Below are positions 7,289 to 14,695 of a stretch of DNA of 64,000 bases, piece after piece. The DNA is taken from NCBI RefSeq assembly GCF_028864635.1, contig NZ_CP104850.1:564001-628000 (forward strand). The letters run 5' to 3'. The translations under genes and the position numbers were made by a program. The notes under the pieces are model-generated. The model did no database searches. It saw nothing but the letters and a program-made list of their open reading frames with translations, and had not been told where the DNA came from. Positions within the stretch are counted from its first letter, which is position 1, and each line of letters begins with the position of its first letter. Origin of the DNA: Cloacibacterium sp. TD35 (GTDB lineage: Bacteria; Bacteroidota; Bacteroidia; Flavobacteriales; Weeksellaceae).

Positions 7289-8024
7289 ATTCATCTGCAT
7301 CATTTAAAAAAGGAAACTCTTTTCTGAAAGCTTCTAATTTTTGCAAATCTAATTCTGCAAAGATTAAATCTCCATTTTTAGTAGAAACATCTGTTCCATC
7401 TGCAAAAAAACAATGGCTACTTTCTTGATATTTCAAGTTATTTCCGTCTTCACCAGTTCTATTTAAGGCAAAAACATAGGCTTGATTTTCGATTGCTCTT
7501 GCTCTATTTAATGTTTCCCACGCAAGAACTCTGGTTTCTGGCCAATTCGCGACATTTAGAACTACATCATAGTCTTTTCTGTTTCTCGCAAAAACAGGAA
7601 ATCTCGCATCAAAACAAACTTGTAATAAAAATCTGAATCCTAAATATTCTACCACTACTCTTTCCGTTCCTGCAGTGTATACTTTATCTTCACCAGTGTA
7701 AGAAAAAAGATGTCTTTTATCGTATTGATGGTAAGTTCCGTTTGGTTTTACATAATAAAATCGGTTATAGAATTTGCCATTATCCTTTACAGAAACGCTT
7801 CCGCCAATTGCAGCATTTTTAGATTTCGCAAAATTCTTCATCCAAGTCAGTGCAAGTCCTTCTTCGTCTGCTACTTCCTGAGCTTTCATGTAGAAACCAG
7901 TGGTAAACATCTCTGGAAGCAAAAATAAATCTGCTTCTAAATCTTTAAATTTTTCTTCTATCAAAAGAAAATTTTCTTGTTTTTCTTTCCAAATAATATT
8001 TTGACTTAAACCGATGATTTTCAT
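7266..8024 (-). CDS. Nitrilase-family amidohydrolase, omega-amidase-like
   Basis: 252 residues, the usual length for YafV/omega-amidase-type carbon-nitrogen hydrolases. The catalytic triad is visible: Glu in LLPEMFTTGF (about residue 38), Lys in YDKRHLF (about 104) and Cys in QVCFDARFP (about 137). These cytoplasmic enzymes hydrolyse alpha-ketoglutaramate or alpha-ketosuccinamate, acting in methionine salvage or metabolite repair. The 3' end overlaps the opposite-strand gene at 6875. Confidence 0.85.
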   Translation of the reverse strand: MKIIGLSQNIIWKEKQENFLLIEEKFKDLEADLFLLPEMFTTGFYMKAQEVADEEGLALTWMKNFAKSKNAAIGGSVSVKDNGKFYNRFYYVKPNGTYHQYDKRHLFSYTGEDKVYTAGTERVVVEYLGFRFLLQVCFDARFPVFARNRKDYDVVLNVANWPETRVLAWETLNRARAIENQAYVFALNRTGEDGNNLKYQESSHCFFADGTDVSTKNGDLIFAELDLQKLEAFRKEFPFLNDADEFNLYGLK

Positions 8025-8099
8025 AATGCTTAGGTTTCAGAATTTTTAAAATGTTTTACAAAATTACCACAAAAGTCTTTTCATAAGGCAACATTACTA

Positions 8100-8107
8100 T
8101 AAATTTG
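8100..8107 (+). promoter_or_regulatory. Predicted -7 box for the DUF6646-like gene
   Basis: TAAATTTG matches TAnnTTTG and lies 49 bases before the ATG at 8157, directed into the gene. Confidence 0.5.
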
Positions 8108-8156
8108 TCGTTAGAAAAAACAGAAATTCAAATAAAACTTAAAAATAAATATTCTT

Positions 8157-8588
8157 ATGAAAAAATTAGTATTAGCATTCGCAATGTTGTTCGCAGGACA
8201 ATTAGCATTTGCTCAAGCATGGCAAGGTAAAGGCGACCAAAAATTACAAATTGGTTTTAATGGTTACGGTAACGGAACTGGCATTACAGGGACTTATGAC
8301 TACGGAATTTCTAACGTAGTTTCATTAGGAGCTGGAGCTAATTTTTACTTCGATGGTTATGAAGATGACCACAAAGCTTTCGTTTTCGGTAGAGTAAATT
8401 TCCACCTTCAAGATGCTCTTAATATGCCAAGCAAATGGGATTTATACCCTGGTTTAGATGTAGGTGTATTAGGAAACACATTCGGTCTAGGTGCACACTT
8501 AGGGGTGAGATATTTCTTTAACAACAATGTAGGTGCATTTATAGAAGCTGGTAATAATGGTAGCATAGGTTTATCATTTAACTTCTAG
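8157..8588 (+). CDS. Small outer-membrane beta-barrel-like protein (DUF6646-like)
   Basis: 143 residues with a signal peptide ending in LAFAQ (about residue 20). The mature part is Gly/aromatic-rich with alternating hydrophobic strands and the shared block KWDLYPGLDVGVLG...GAHLGVRYFF. The last residue is Phe, typical of outer-membrane barrels. It is a paralogue of the protein encoded at 25127, which carries the same N-terminal KGxGDxKxxIG and C-terminal LYPGL/GARYFF blocks. Function unknown. Confidence 0.7.
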   Translation: MKKLVLAFAMLFAGQLAFAQAWQGKGDQKLQIGFNGYGNGTGITGTYDYGISNVVSLGAGANFYFDGYEDDHKAFVFGRVNFHLQDALNMPSKWDLYPGLDVGVLGNTFGLGAHLGVRYFFNNNVGAFIEAGNNGSIGLSFNF

Positions 8589-8612
8589 TAAAAACTTAAC
8601 AATATTTAATGT

Positions 8613-8639
8613 AAAAGACGCTTTTTGGCGTCTTTTTTT
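8613..8639 (+). terminator. Rho-independent terminator
   Basis: Arms AAAAGACGC (8613-8621) and GCGTCTTTT (8628-8636) with a T-run follow the DUF6646-like gene. Confidence 0.85.
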
Positions 8640-8670
8640 ATTTGGTACAGTTTTAGTGAGAGAGAATTAT

Positions 8671-8678
8671 TACATTTG
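8671..8678 (+). promoter_or_regulatory. Predicted -7 box for rseP
   Basis: TACATTTG matches TAnnTTTG and lies 26 bases before the rseP ATG at 8705. Confidence 0.5.
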
Positions 8679-8704
8679 CATAACTTTAAAAAAATTAAAA
8701 TTTA

Positions 8705-10048
8705 ATGGAATTAGCAACACAGATATTTCAGTTTATATTAAGTATTTCAATTCTCGTTATTTTACACGAACTAGGCCATTTTTTACCCGCAAAATGGTTT
8801 AAATGTAGAGTAGAAAAATTCTACTTATTCTTTGACCCATGGTTTTCTTTGGCAAAGAAAAAAATTGGTGAAACCGAATACGGAATCGGTTGGTTACCAT
8901 TTGGTGGTTATGTAAAAATCGCAGGAATGGTAGACGAAAGTATGGATACAGAACAACTGAAACAACCCGCTCAACCATGGGAGTTCAGAAGCAAAACTGC
9001 TTGGCAAAGACTTATCATCATGCTAGGTGGTATTTTCGTGAATCTTATTTTGGCTTGGGCTATTTACACAGGGTTGAACTTATCTGTAGGCGAAAAATAC
9101 CATGATTTAGCAAAGTTTGAGAATGGAATTGCGGTTTCTGAAGAAGGCGCAAAAATGGGATTGATGAACGGCGACAAAATCTTAAAAATAGATGGAAAAC
9201 CTGCCGTAAGAATGGAAAATTCTATGATTAATATGCTTCTTGCAAATGAAATCACGGTACTTAGAAATGGTAAAGAAGTTGCTTTTGCACCAAAAGAAGA
9301 CGGAATTGCCCATATTTTAGGTTCAAAAACGGCTAAATTATATATTACCAACAGATTTGCTCCAGTAGTAGATTCATTGACAGAAGGCCCAGGAAAACAA
9401 GCGGGCTTACAAAAAGGAGATCAAATTGTAGCACTTAATGGCAAAAACATTAGATTTTATGATGAATTGACTGACGGATTGGCGGGAAAGAAAAACCAAC
9501 CCATCACGATAGATGTTCTTAGAAACAATGAGGTTAAAACATTTAGCTTAAATACAGACAAAGACGGGAAAATAGGTTTCAGACCAGATTTTAAACCAGC
9601 TGAAGCTGCTTTTGAAAAAACAGTTACCAATCAAGAATACAGCTTTTTACCAGCAGTAGGTAGGGGTTTTGAGAGAACTGTAGAATCTCTTACGATGCAG
9701 ATTAAGCAATTTAAATTAATGTTTAACAAAAAAATTAAAGGTTACAAAAATGTTGGCGGACCAATTGCAATTGTGAAAATGATGCCTAAAGAAATCGATT
9801 GGGTTGCATTTTGGAGTTTTACCGCTATGTTTTCTGCTTGGTTAGCGTTCCTTAACCTGTTGCCAATTCCTGGATTAGACGGTGGTCACGCGTTATTTAC
9901 GACTTGGGAAATCATCACAGGGAAGCCAGTTCCGCAAAAAGTTTTAGAAAATGCACAAATGATTGGAGTTATCTTTTTAATGGGACTAATGCTATTAATC
10001 TTTGGTTCAGATATTTACAAATTTATCATTTCACCATTTTTAAAATAA
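8705..10048 (+). CDS. rseP: RIP metalloprotease RseP (site-2 protease)
   Basis: 447 residues, normal for the family. The zinc motif H21-E-L-G-H25 lies in the first transmembrane helix. Two PDZ regions follow (about 115-200 and 205-285). The second zinc ligand region is NLLPIPGLDGGH near residue 390, followed by two terminal helices. The enzyme cuts transmembrane anti-sigma factors within the membrane in the envelope stress response and can clear remnant signal peptides. It is preceded by its own terminator/promoter region and followed by tRNA-Asn. Confidence 0.93.
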   Translation: MELATQIFQFILSISILVILHELGHFLPAKWFKCRVEKFYLFFDPWFSLAKKKIGETEYGIGWLPFGGYVKIAGMVDESMDTEQLKQPAQPWEFRSKTAWQRLIIMLGGIFVNLILAWAIYTGLNLSVGEKYHDLAKFENGIAVSEEGAKMGLMNGDKILKIDGKPAVRMENSMINMLLANEITVLRNGKEVAFAPKEDGIAHILGSKTAKLYITNRFAPVVDSLTEGPGKQAGLQKGDQIVALNGKNIRFYDELTDGLAGKKNQPITIDVLRNNEVKTFSLNTDKDGKIGFRPDFKPAEAAFEKTVTNQEYSFLPAVGRGFERTVESLTMQIKQFKLMFNKKIKGYKNVGGPIAIVKMMPKEIDWVAFWSFTAMFSAWLAFLNLLPIPGLDGGHALFTTWEIITGKPVPQKVLENAQMIGVIFLMGLMLLIFGSDIYKFIISPFLK

Positions 10049-10070
10049 TGTAAATTTTTTCAAAAAATAT

Positions 10071-10102
10071 TTTGCGCAAATAGAAAAAACGTATTATATT
10101 TG
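10071..10102 (+). promoter_or_regulatory. Promoter of tRNA-Asn
   Basis: TTTG (10071-10074) and TATATTTG (10095-10102), spaced by 20 bases, match the Bacteroidota -33/-7 promoter. The tRNA begins 23 bases further on. Confidence 0.7.
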
Positions 10103-10125
10103 CACCACTCAAAACAACAAGAGTA

Positions 10126-10199
10126 GCCTTTTTAGCTCAGTCGGTTAGAGCATCTGACTGTTAATCAGAGGGTCGCTGGTTCGAGCCCAGCAAAAGGCG
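10126..10199 (+). tRNA. tRNA-Asn (anticodon GTT)
   Basis: Seventy-four bases fold as a cloverleaf: acceptor GCCTTTT/AAAAGGC, D stem GCTC/GAGC, anticodon stem TCTGA/TCAGA with loop CTGTTAA (anticodon GTT), T stem GCTGG/CCAGC with loop TTCGAGC, discriminator G. CCA is not encoded (CCC follows). A partial copy of its 3' end recurs at 14412-14432, marking it as a likely integration site. Confidence 0.95.
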
Positions 10200-10210
10200 C
10201 CCATCACAAG

Positions 10211-10244
10211 AGAGTTTTCGATTAGTTTCGAAAACTCTTTTTTT
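10211..10244 (+). terminator. Terminator of tRNA-Asn
   Basis: Arms AGAGTTTTCGA (10211-10221) and TCGAAAACTCT (10228-10238) pair perfectly and are followed by a T-run. Confidence 0.85.
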
Positions 10245-10279
10245 ATTTGAGCATGTTTTGAGCAAGGTTTTGGGAGAAG

Positions 10280-10312
10280 TTCCTGTAAATTTAAAGGAGG
10301 GTTAAGTTTAAA
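10280..10312 (+). repeat. 33-nt direct repeat, copy 1
   Basis: Begins TTCCTGTAAATTTAAAGGAG and ends AAGTTTAAA. It matches 13144-13176 at 32 of 33 positions. Its core (CCTGTAAATTTAAAGG) is an imperfect palindrome. Both copies are in the same orientation, one on each side of the IS and TPR gene. Confidence 0.8.
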
Positions 10313-10570
10313 TAATAAAACCCTATCATTTTTTGACAGGGTTTATTTTGTTTTATTATTAGTATTGAATACCTAGCTGATATTTCTTTTATTAGTGTCT
10401 AAAAATATACTTAAAATGAGTTGTAGAAAGAAACGGATTAGAAATCTGAGGCATCGGGGGCTTTTCAATTCAGAGGTAAAACCCGCCTTTTGCAAATACT
10501 ATGTGCATGTTGCACAACTCAAATATACAAATAAACTTGTATAAAAACGGGGTATTTCGTAAATTTATGT

Positions 10571-12145
10571 ATGCAAGGCAAGAAGAGTTTTAGACCACAA
10601 TTATTTGTATCGGTCAATTTATTAGACCTAGTTCCCGAGGATAATTTTTACAGAAAATTGCAAACCGAACTCGATTTAGATTTCATTTATAAAGCAACTC
10701 AAAAGTATTATGGTAAGGAAGGACAGGAGAGTATAGATCCTGTAGTTTTCTTTAAGATATTGTTGGTGGGATATTTAAACAATATCAATTCAGATAGACA
10801 ATTAATTGCTTTTTGTAGTGATAGCTTATCGATACGCTTGTTTTTAGGTTATGATGTACATGAGCAACTTCCTTGGCACAGTACCATTAGCCGAACTCGC
10901 GGTTTATATGGCGAAGAAGTGTTTTTAAACTTGTTTAAAGAAGTCTTGAAAATGTGCGTTTCTAAAGGCATGGTTCGTGGAAAACGACAAGCGGTGGACA
11001 GCGTTTTCATCAAAGCCAACGCCAGTATGGATAGTTTAGTAGAGAAGGAAGTTTTGGAAGATGTTAGTGCTTTTGTAAACGAATTAGAAGAAAACAGCGA
11101 ATTTAAAACCACCAGTGCAAGGAAGAAGTTGGTAGAGCAGCACCACGCTTGGAAAGCAGAAGCGTATAAAGGAATGCCTAACGCTACAGGAAAAGACAAA
11201 ATAGATGAATTTGGGAACATCATTCGTCCAAAATATGTATCGAATCATACGCATTATTCACCTACAGATAGCGATGCTAGAGTGAGTGTAAAACCAGGCA
11301 AAGCGCGACAATTAAATTATTTTGGACAAATCGTAGTAGACGATGCGCACCATGTCATTACAGGAGCGTGTTCAGATTTTGCGGATAAAAGAGACAGTCA
11401 GTGTTTAGAACAAATTGTAGAACTCACAGAAGAAAACCTAAAGGAAAACGGAATAAAGTTACAAGAACTTTTAGCCGATGGTGGTTACAGCAGTGGAGAA
11501 TCGTTGGCGTATTTACACGAAAAAAATATCAACGCCTACATACCCAACTTTGGACAATACAAACCCGAGCGCGAAGGATTTACCTTCCACAAAGAAGAAA
11601 ACTATTACCAATGCACAAAACCCGAAGGCAACCAAGCCAAACTGCTTTTCAAAGGCGAAAAAACCGATAGTAAAGGCTACACCAAACGCACCTACCGAAG
11701 CAGTGAAACAGATTGTAAAAACTGTCCACTAAGAGAACCTTGTTGTGGTAAAAGCACCAAGTTCAAAAAGCTAGACGACAGCATCCATAAAGAACATTAC
11801 GACCGCATGCATCAAAAGCTTACACAGAATGAAAAATATGCCAAAAAAATGTCGAGAATAAGAAGTAAAACAGTCGAACCTGTGATTGGAACGTTAGTCA
11901 ACTTTACGAACATGAAGAGAGTCAATACACGAGGAATCAAAAACGCAAACAAACACGTATTAATGGCAAGTTTAACGTACAACTTGAAAAAATACTTGCG
12001 CTTTACCATCAAAAAATCGAGTATTTTAGCTCAAGTTATTTCCCTAAAACAAGGGAAGTGCTTTGCTTTTATGAAAACAGTCTTTCAAAGCATCAACAAC
12101 TCAATTTTAAGCACCCCAAATTTTATAATTTTGACCGTTAACTAA
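10571..12145 (+). CDS. IS1182-family transposase
   Basis: 524 residues, full length. The N-terminal domain (VPEDNFYRKLQTELD through WHSTISRTRGLYGEE) is the DUF772/IS1182 DNA-binding part. Catalytic DDE candidates are D in AVDSVFIKANAS (about residue 143), D in LLADGGYSSGE (about 305) and E in TVEPVIGTLVNFTNMKR (about 438). The cysteine cluster CKNCPLREPCC is typical. No frameshift or stop breaks the frame, so it may be active. Codon use looks slightly different from neighbours (more CGA/CGC). Confidence 0.92.
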   Translation: MQGKKSFRPQLFVSVNLLDLVPEDNFYRKLQTELDLDFIYKATQKYYGKEGQESIDPVVFFKILLVGYLNNINSDRQLIAFCSDSLSIRLFLGYDVHEQLPWHSTISRTRGLYGEEVFLNLFKEVLKMCVSKGMVRGKRQAVDSVFIKANASMDSLVEKEVLEDVSAFVNELEENSEFKTTSARKKLVEQHHAWKAEAYKGMPNATGKDKIDEFGNIIRPKYVSNHTHYSPTDSDARVSVKPGKARQLNYFGQIVVDDAHHVITGACSDFADKRDSQCLEQIVELTEENLKENGIKLQELLADGGYSSGESLAYLHEKNINAYIPNFGQYKPEREGFTFHKEENYYQCTKPEGNQAKLLFKGEKTDSKGYTKRTYRSSETDCKNCPLREPCCGKSTKFKKLDDSIHKEHYDRMHQKLTQNEKYAKKMSRIRSKTVEPVIGTLVNFTNMKRVNTRGIKNANKHVLMASLTYNLKKYLRFTIKKSSILAQVISLKQGKCFAFMKTVFQSINNSILSTPNFIILTVN

Positions 12146-12187
12146 AAAACAAACCTCTCTAAAATTGCTTCTAAAGAGGTCAAAATT
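12127..12187 (+). terminator. Hairpin/terminator region at the IS right end
   Basis: Outer arms AATTTTGACC (12127-12136) and GGTCAAAATT (12178-12187) enclose inner arms ACCTCT (12153-12158) and AGAGGT (12175-12180). It overlaps the transposase stop and could also block read-through from outside. Confidence 0.5.
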
Positions 12188-12240
12188 TTATGTTTTTGAA
12201 ATAGTATTTCTAAAAATGGGAGTTGTGCAACAGTTACCTA

Positions 12241-12260
12241 TGTTATACGCAGTTTTTATT
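12241..12260 (+). repeat. Left arm of an inverted repeat bracketing the TPR gene
   Basis: TGTTATACGCAGTTTTTATT here matches the reverse complement of 12904-12923 (TGTTGTACGCAATTTTATAA) at 14 of the first 16 positions. The arm contains the stop codon of the TPR gene. Confidence 0.6.
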
Positions 12261-12888
12261 CAACTTTTTCTACTATTCCAAACTGAACTTGATTTTCCTC
12301 TATTTTTTCGTATAAATATTTATTATTTTCTATTTTTAAAATTCTGGTTAAAAATTTTGGATTTTCAGTCATCATTTTTTCAGTGTCTTCCGTTGGAATT
12401 ATAGTGTAGTCGCCGTTTTTATACCAAATGATTTTACCACTGTAAACTTTGCCTTCAAAATTCTCATATTGAACATTATTTCTGCGCTCAAATTCATATT
12501 TTGTTGAGTCTTTTGTCTTGTCATCTAAAATTTGGAGAGTAAATTTCCCTGTTTTGAAATTTTGAGGATTTAATTTTGGATCATAATTGATGCATTTTTC
12601 CGCATAAACTTTTTTAGGATAATCATTGCCACCAAAAAATATTGAATTAATTAAATTTTGGCAACCTTTTTTATCTTCTCCAATTATAATTTGAGAATAG
12701 CCTTTAAAATAAAGTGCACTCCAATTGTTTGGAACAATTTTTAAGGATTTGTCAAGGTTTATAATTGCATTTTTAAAATCTTGATTTTGAATATTTTTCA
12801 TTGCGGTTTGCATCGCATTTGACCAATCGTCTTTTTGTTGGCTAAAATACAAGAGTGGAAAAAATATAAAAATTAAAATCTTTTTCAT
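12256..12888 (-). CDS. Exported TPR-containing protein of unknown function
   Basis: 210 residues with a signal peptide ending in LLYFSQ (about residue 17). Residues 20-100 form two to three tetratricopeptide helices pairs, including NAIINLDKSLKIVPNNWSALYFKGYSQ, a clear TPR. The C-terminal half (about 110-210) is charged and beta-rich (GKVYSGKIIWYKNGDYTIIP) and not recognised. The gene stands alone between the right end of the IS, 24 bases away, and a non-coding stretch, and it is bracketed by inverted repeats. It is intact. Confidence 0.65.
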   Translation of the reverse strand: MKKILIFIFFPLLYFSQQKDDWSNAMQTAMKNIQNQDFKNAIINLDKSLKIVPNNWSALYFKGYSQIIIGEDKKGCQNLINSIFFGGNDYPKKVYAEKCINYDPKLNPQNFKTGKFTLQILDDKTKDSTKYEFERRNNVQYENFEGKVYSGKIIWYKNGDYTIIPTEDTEKMMTENPKFLTRILKIENNKYLYEKIEENQVQFGIVEKVE

Positions 12889-12903
12889 TTTTGCGGTATC
12901 TGT

Positions 12904-12923
12904 TTATAAAATTGCGTACAACA
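12904..12923 (-). repeat. Right arm of the inverted repeat bracketing the TPR gene
   Basis: The reverse complement reads TGTTGTACGCAATTTTATAA and pairs with 12241-12260; it lies 15 bases upstream of the TPR start codon. Confidence 0.6.
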
Positions 12924-13143
12924 CTCAAATAGACGAAGTATAAATGTAACACACTTATAACCAATTAAATATTAGTTTGTAAATGATTGTAAGTATTTTG
13001 TTCGGTGATTGAGTTTCTGCTTATTAGTTTCTAACAAATTTAATTAAAATAAATGATTTAAGTTTTGGAGACTACTCATCATTGGAATTTAACCAATATT
13101 TTATTAAATCGGTAAACTTTTTTGAACACAAGTCTAGGACAAC

Positions 13144-13176
13144 TTCCTGTAAATTTAAAGGAGGGTGAAGTTTAAA
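13144..13176 (+). repeat. 33-nt direct repeat, copy 2
   Basis: Same orientation as copy 1 at 10280-10312 and differs at one base (G for T after GGAGGGT). It ends 106 bases before the LRR gene. Confidence 0.8.
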
Positions 13177-13282
13177 ATTTACTATTTAACGAATAATAAA
13201 TCGTTCATTAACAACCTTTTATGTTTTTTATCATGTTTTTTTTCCTGCTGAAAACACGTAAATTTATAGAAACAAAACTTTT

Positions 13283-14365
13283 ATGAAAACAAAACTACTT
13301 AATTCTTTTATCCTGTTTCTATTCTTGTTTTTCATCAATGGATTAACAGCACAATATTTCACTGAAAATAATATCTATTATCAAATAACTTCTTCTACTG
13401 CGCCTCTTAAAGTAAAGGTAATGAACCCCAATGGAACTAGTGGTGGTGGTTACACAGGAGATATAACAATCCCATCTACTGTTTCCAATGGAGGCAACAC
13501 ATACATTGTCACTGAAATCGGTTATCGAGCATTTTATGCTTGCGCAGGATTAACATCTGTTACCATTCCCAATTCGGTTACTTTTTTTAATTCGGAAGCA
13601 TTTTCTAATTGCACAGGATTAACATCTGTTTCTATTCCTAATTCTGTTACTTCTATTTGGGATTGGGCATTTTACAAATGTTCAGGATTAACAACTATTA
13701 CTATTCCTGATTCGGTTACATTTATTGGGGATTATGCTTTTTCTGCTTCAGGATTAAGCTCTATTTCTATTCCTAATTCTTTTACTTCTATTGGTAGAGG
13801 CATATTTAGATATTGTACAGGATTAACATCTGTTTCTATTCCTAATTCTGTTACCTCTATTGGTAATGAGGCATTTAATGGTTGTACTGAATTAACCTCT
13901 ATTTCTATTCCTGATTCAGTTACCTCTATTGGGAATTTAGCATTTTATAATTGCAATAAATTAACATCCTTTACATCTTTGGCAACAACTCCTCCAAGTC
14001 TTGGAAGTAATGTGTTTTACGGGACATGGCAGAAAAATTGCGCCCTTTTTGTTCCTGAGAATTCTAAAACAGCTTATGCTGCAGCCTCTCAATGGAATGG
14101 TTTTAAAAATGTAAACACTTATCTATCAACAACAGAAACAAAGAATAATCTTTTGAAAGTTTATCCTAATCCTGCAAAAGACTATGTGGTAATTTCTAAC
14201 ATTTCAAAAGGAGAAAATATTAGTGTTTACGATTTATCTGGTAAAATATTGTTTCAAACTAAATCTATCGGAAACTCTGTAAACATTAATACATCAGCTT
14301 ACAAAAATGGAATTTACTTGGTTAAAGTAGGAGAAAACACAACAAAAATAATGGTGAGCAAGTAA
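13283..14365 (+). CDS. BspA-type leucine-rich-repeat surface protein with type IX secretion signal
   Basis: 360 residues. A signal peptide ends in GLTAQ (about residue 24). Residues 75-245 hold about seven 23-residue LRR_5 (BspA-type) repeats of the form LTSVSIPNSVTSIGxxAFxxC. A short non-repeat region follows, then a C-terminal sorting domain (about 290-360) with VYPNPAKDYVVIS, ISVYDLSGKIL and NGIYLVKV, the marks of type IX secretion (type A). The product is expected on the cell surface or released; BspA-like repeats commonly bind proteins or host/particle surfaces. Monocistronic, inside the tRNA-bounded segment. Confidence 0.88.
   Translation: MKTKLLNSFILFLFLFFINGLTAQYFTENNIYYQITSSTAPLKVKVMNPNGTSGGGYTGDITIPSTVSNGGNTYIVTEIGYRAFYACAGLTSVTIPNSVTFFNSEAFSNCTGLTSVSIPNSVTSIWDWAFYKCSGLTTITIPDSVTFIGDYAFSASGLSSISIPNSFTSIGRGIFRYCTGLTSVSIPNSVTSIGNEAFNGCTELTSISIPDSVTSIGNLAFYNCNKLTSFTSLATTPPSLGSNVFYGTWQKNCALFVPENSKTAYAAASQWNGFKNVNTYLSTTETKNNLLKVYPNPAKDYVVISNISKGENISVYDLSGKILFQTKSIGNSVNINTSAYKNGIYLVKVGENTTKIMVSK
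13548..13968 (+). repeat. Tandem 69-bp repeats encoding LRR units
   Basis: Six to seven units of about 69 bases recur within the gene, sharing segments such as GGATTAACATCTGTTTCTAT. Identity between neighbouring units is high enough for slippage or recombination to change the unit number. Confidence 0.75.
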
Positions 14366-14411
14366 CAAAACTTTAAAAATATCAACAATAAAAAAAGATT
14401 TGCCGATTTAT

Positions 14412-14432
14412 CTGGTTAGAGCCCAGCAAAAG
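14412..14432 (+). other. Partial copy of the tRNA-Asn 3' end (candidate attR)
   Basis: Twenty of 21 bases match 10176-10196 of tRNA-Asn (CTGGTT, one mismatch, GAGCCCAGCAAAAG). The rest of the tRNA is absent. The match is followed by a CCATCAC block, as after the real tRNA, and by a terminator. The layout is that expected when an element integrates into the 3' end of a tRNA gene and restores it. Confidence 0.7.
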
Positions 14433-14437
14433 CACCA

Positions 14438-14467
14438 AAACCATCACAGTAATGTGGTGGTTTTTTG
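14438..14467 (+). terminator. Terminator behind the tRNA fragment
   Basis: Arms AAACCATCAC (14438-14447) and GTGGTGGTTT (14454-14463, one G-T pair) with a T-run. It may be the original terminator of tRNA-Asn before the insertion. Confidence 0.75.
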
Positions 14468-14682
14468 TTTTTATTTAATTCTCAGTATTATATATAATTA
14501 TAAAATATAGAATTCGTCATTTAAGAAGACTTTTTGGTTAAAAAAGGTATACTTTTCGGTAAACTCAAAATAGCTTTTTAAAAATTATTTTTCTTCCCAG
14601 AATTTGAGAAAATTAATCTCAGATATAGCAAATATCATCTGCTGAACTTGCTTCGAAATTTAAAAAACTCCAAAAAATCTCA

Positions 14683-14690
14683 TACCTTTG
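14683..14690 (+). promoter_or_regulatory. Predicted -7 box of menD, five bases from the ATG
   Basis: TACCTTTG matches TAnnTTTG. Only five bases separate it from the ATG at 14696, so the transcript would begin at or next to the start codon. Confidence 0.55.
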
Positions 14691-14695
14691 TAACT

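Larger units (their letters stand above)
10200..10507. other. Non-coding stretch between tRNA-Asn and the IS element
   Basis: No convincing gene is seen. It holds the tRNA terminator (10211-10244), copy 1 of a 33-nt direct repeat (10280-10312) and a second hairpin (10318-10344, AAACCCT/AGGGTTT). The rest shows no recognisable feature. Confidence 0.6.
10508..12232 (+). mobile_element. Complete IS1182-family insertion sequence
   Basis: Bounded by perfect 13-base inverted repeats, TGTTGCACAACTC at 10508-10520 and its complement at 12220-12232, 1,725 bases apart. It contains one full-length transposase gene and, behind it, long complementary segments (12127-12136 with 12178-12187) that may terminate transcription. 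No clear target duplication adjoins the repeats; a CTATG pentamer lies four bases outside on the left and five on the right, which may be chance. Confidence 0.85.
12889..13282. other. Non-coding stretch before the LRR surface-protein gene
   Basis: No coding region is apparent. It contains the right arm of the inverted repeat (12904-12923) and copy 2 of the 33-nt direct repeat (13144-13176); the remainder is A/T-rich without a recognised site. Confidence 0.6.
14366..14695. other. Non-coding stretch between the accessory segment and menD
   Basis: It holds a partial tRNA-Asn 3' end (14412-14432), a terminator (14438-14467) and the menD promoter box (14683-14690). The central A/T-rich part (about 14470-14680) shows nothing else. 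Confidence 0.6.

Noticed and set aside
10499-12242. CTATG on both sides of the IS as a target duplication
   Set aside because: The pentamers are four and five bases away from the inverted repeat ends, so they do not adjoin the element; likely chance.
12241-12923. Integron attC interpretation of the repeats around the TPR gene
   Set aside because: The arms do not fit the GTTRRRY core and no integrase is in the window; kept only as an unexplained inverted repeat.
14648-14695. Longer MenD start at TTG 14648
   Set aside because: A promoter box lies between this TTG and the ATG at 14696, and the added residues are not typical of MenD.
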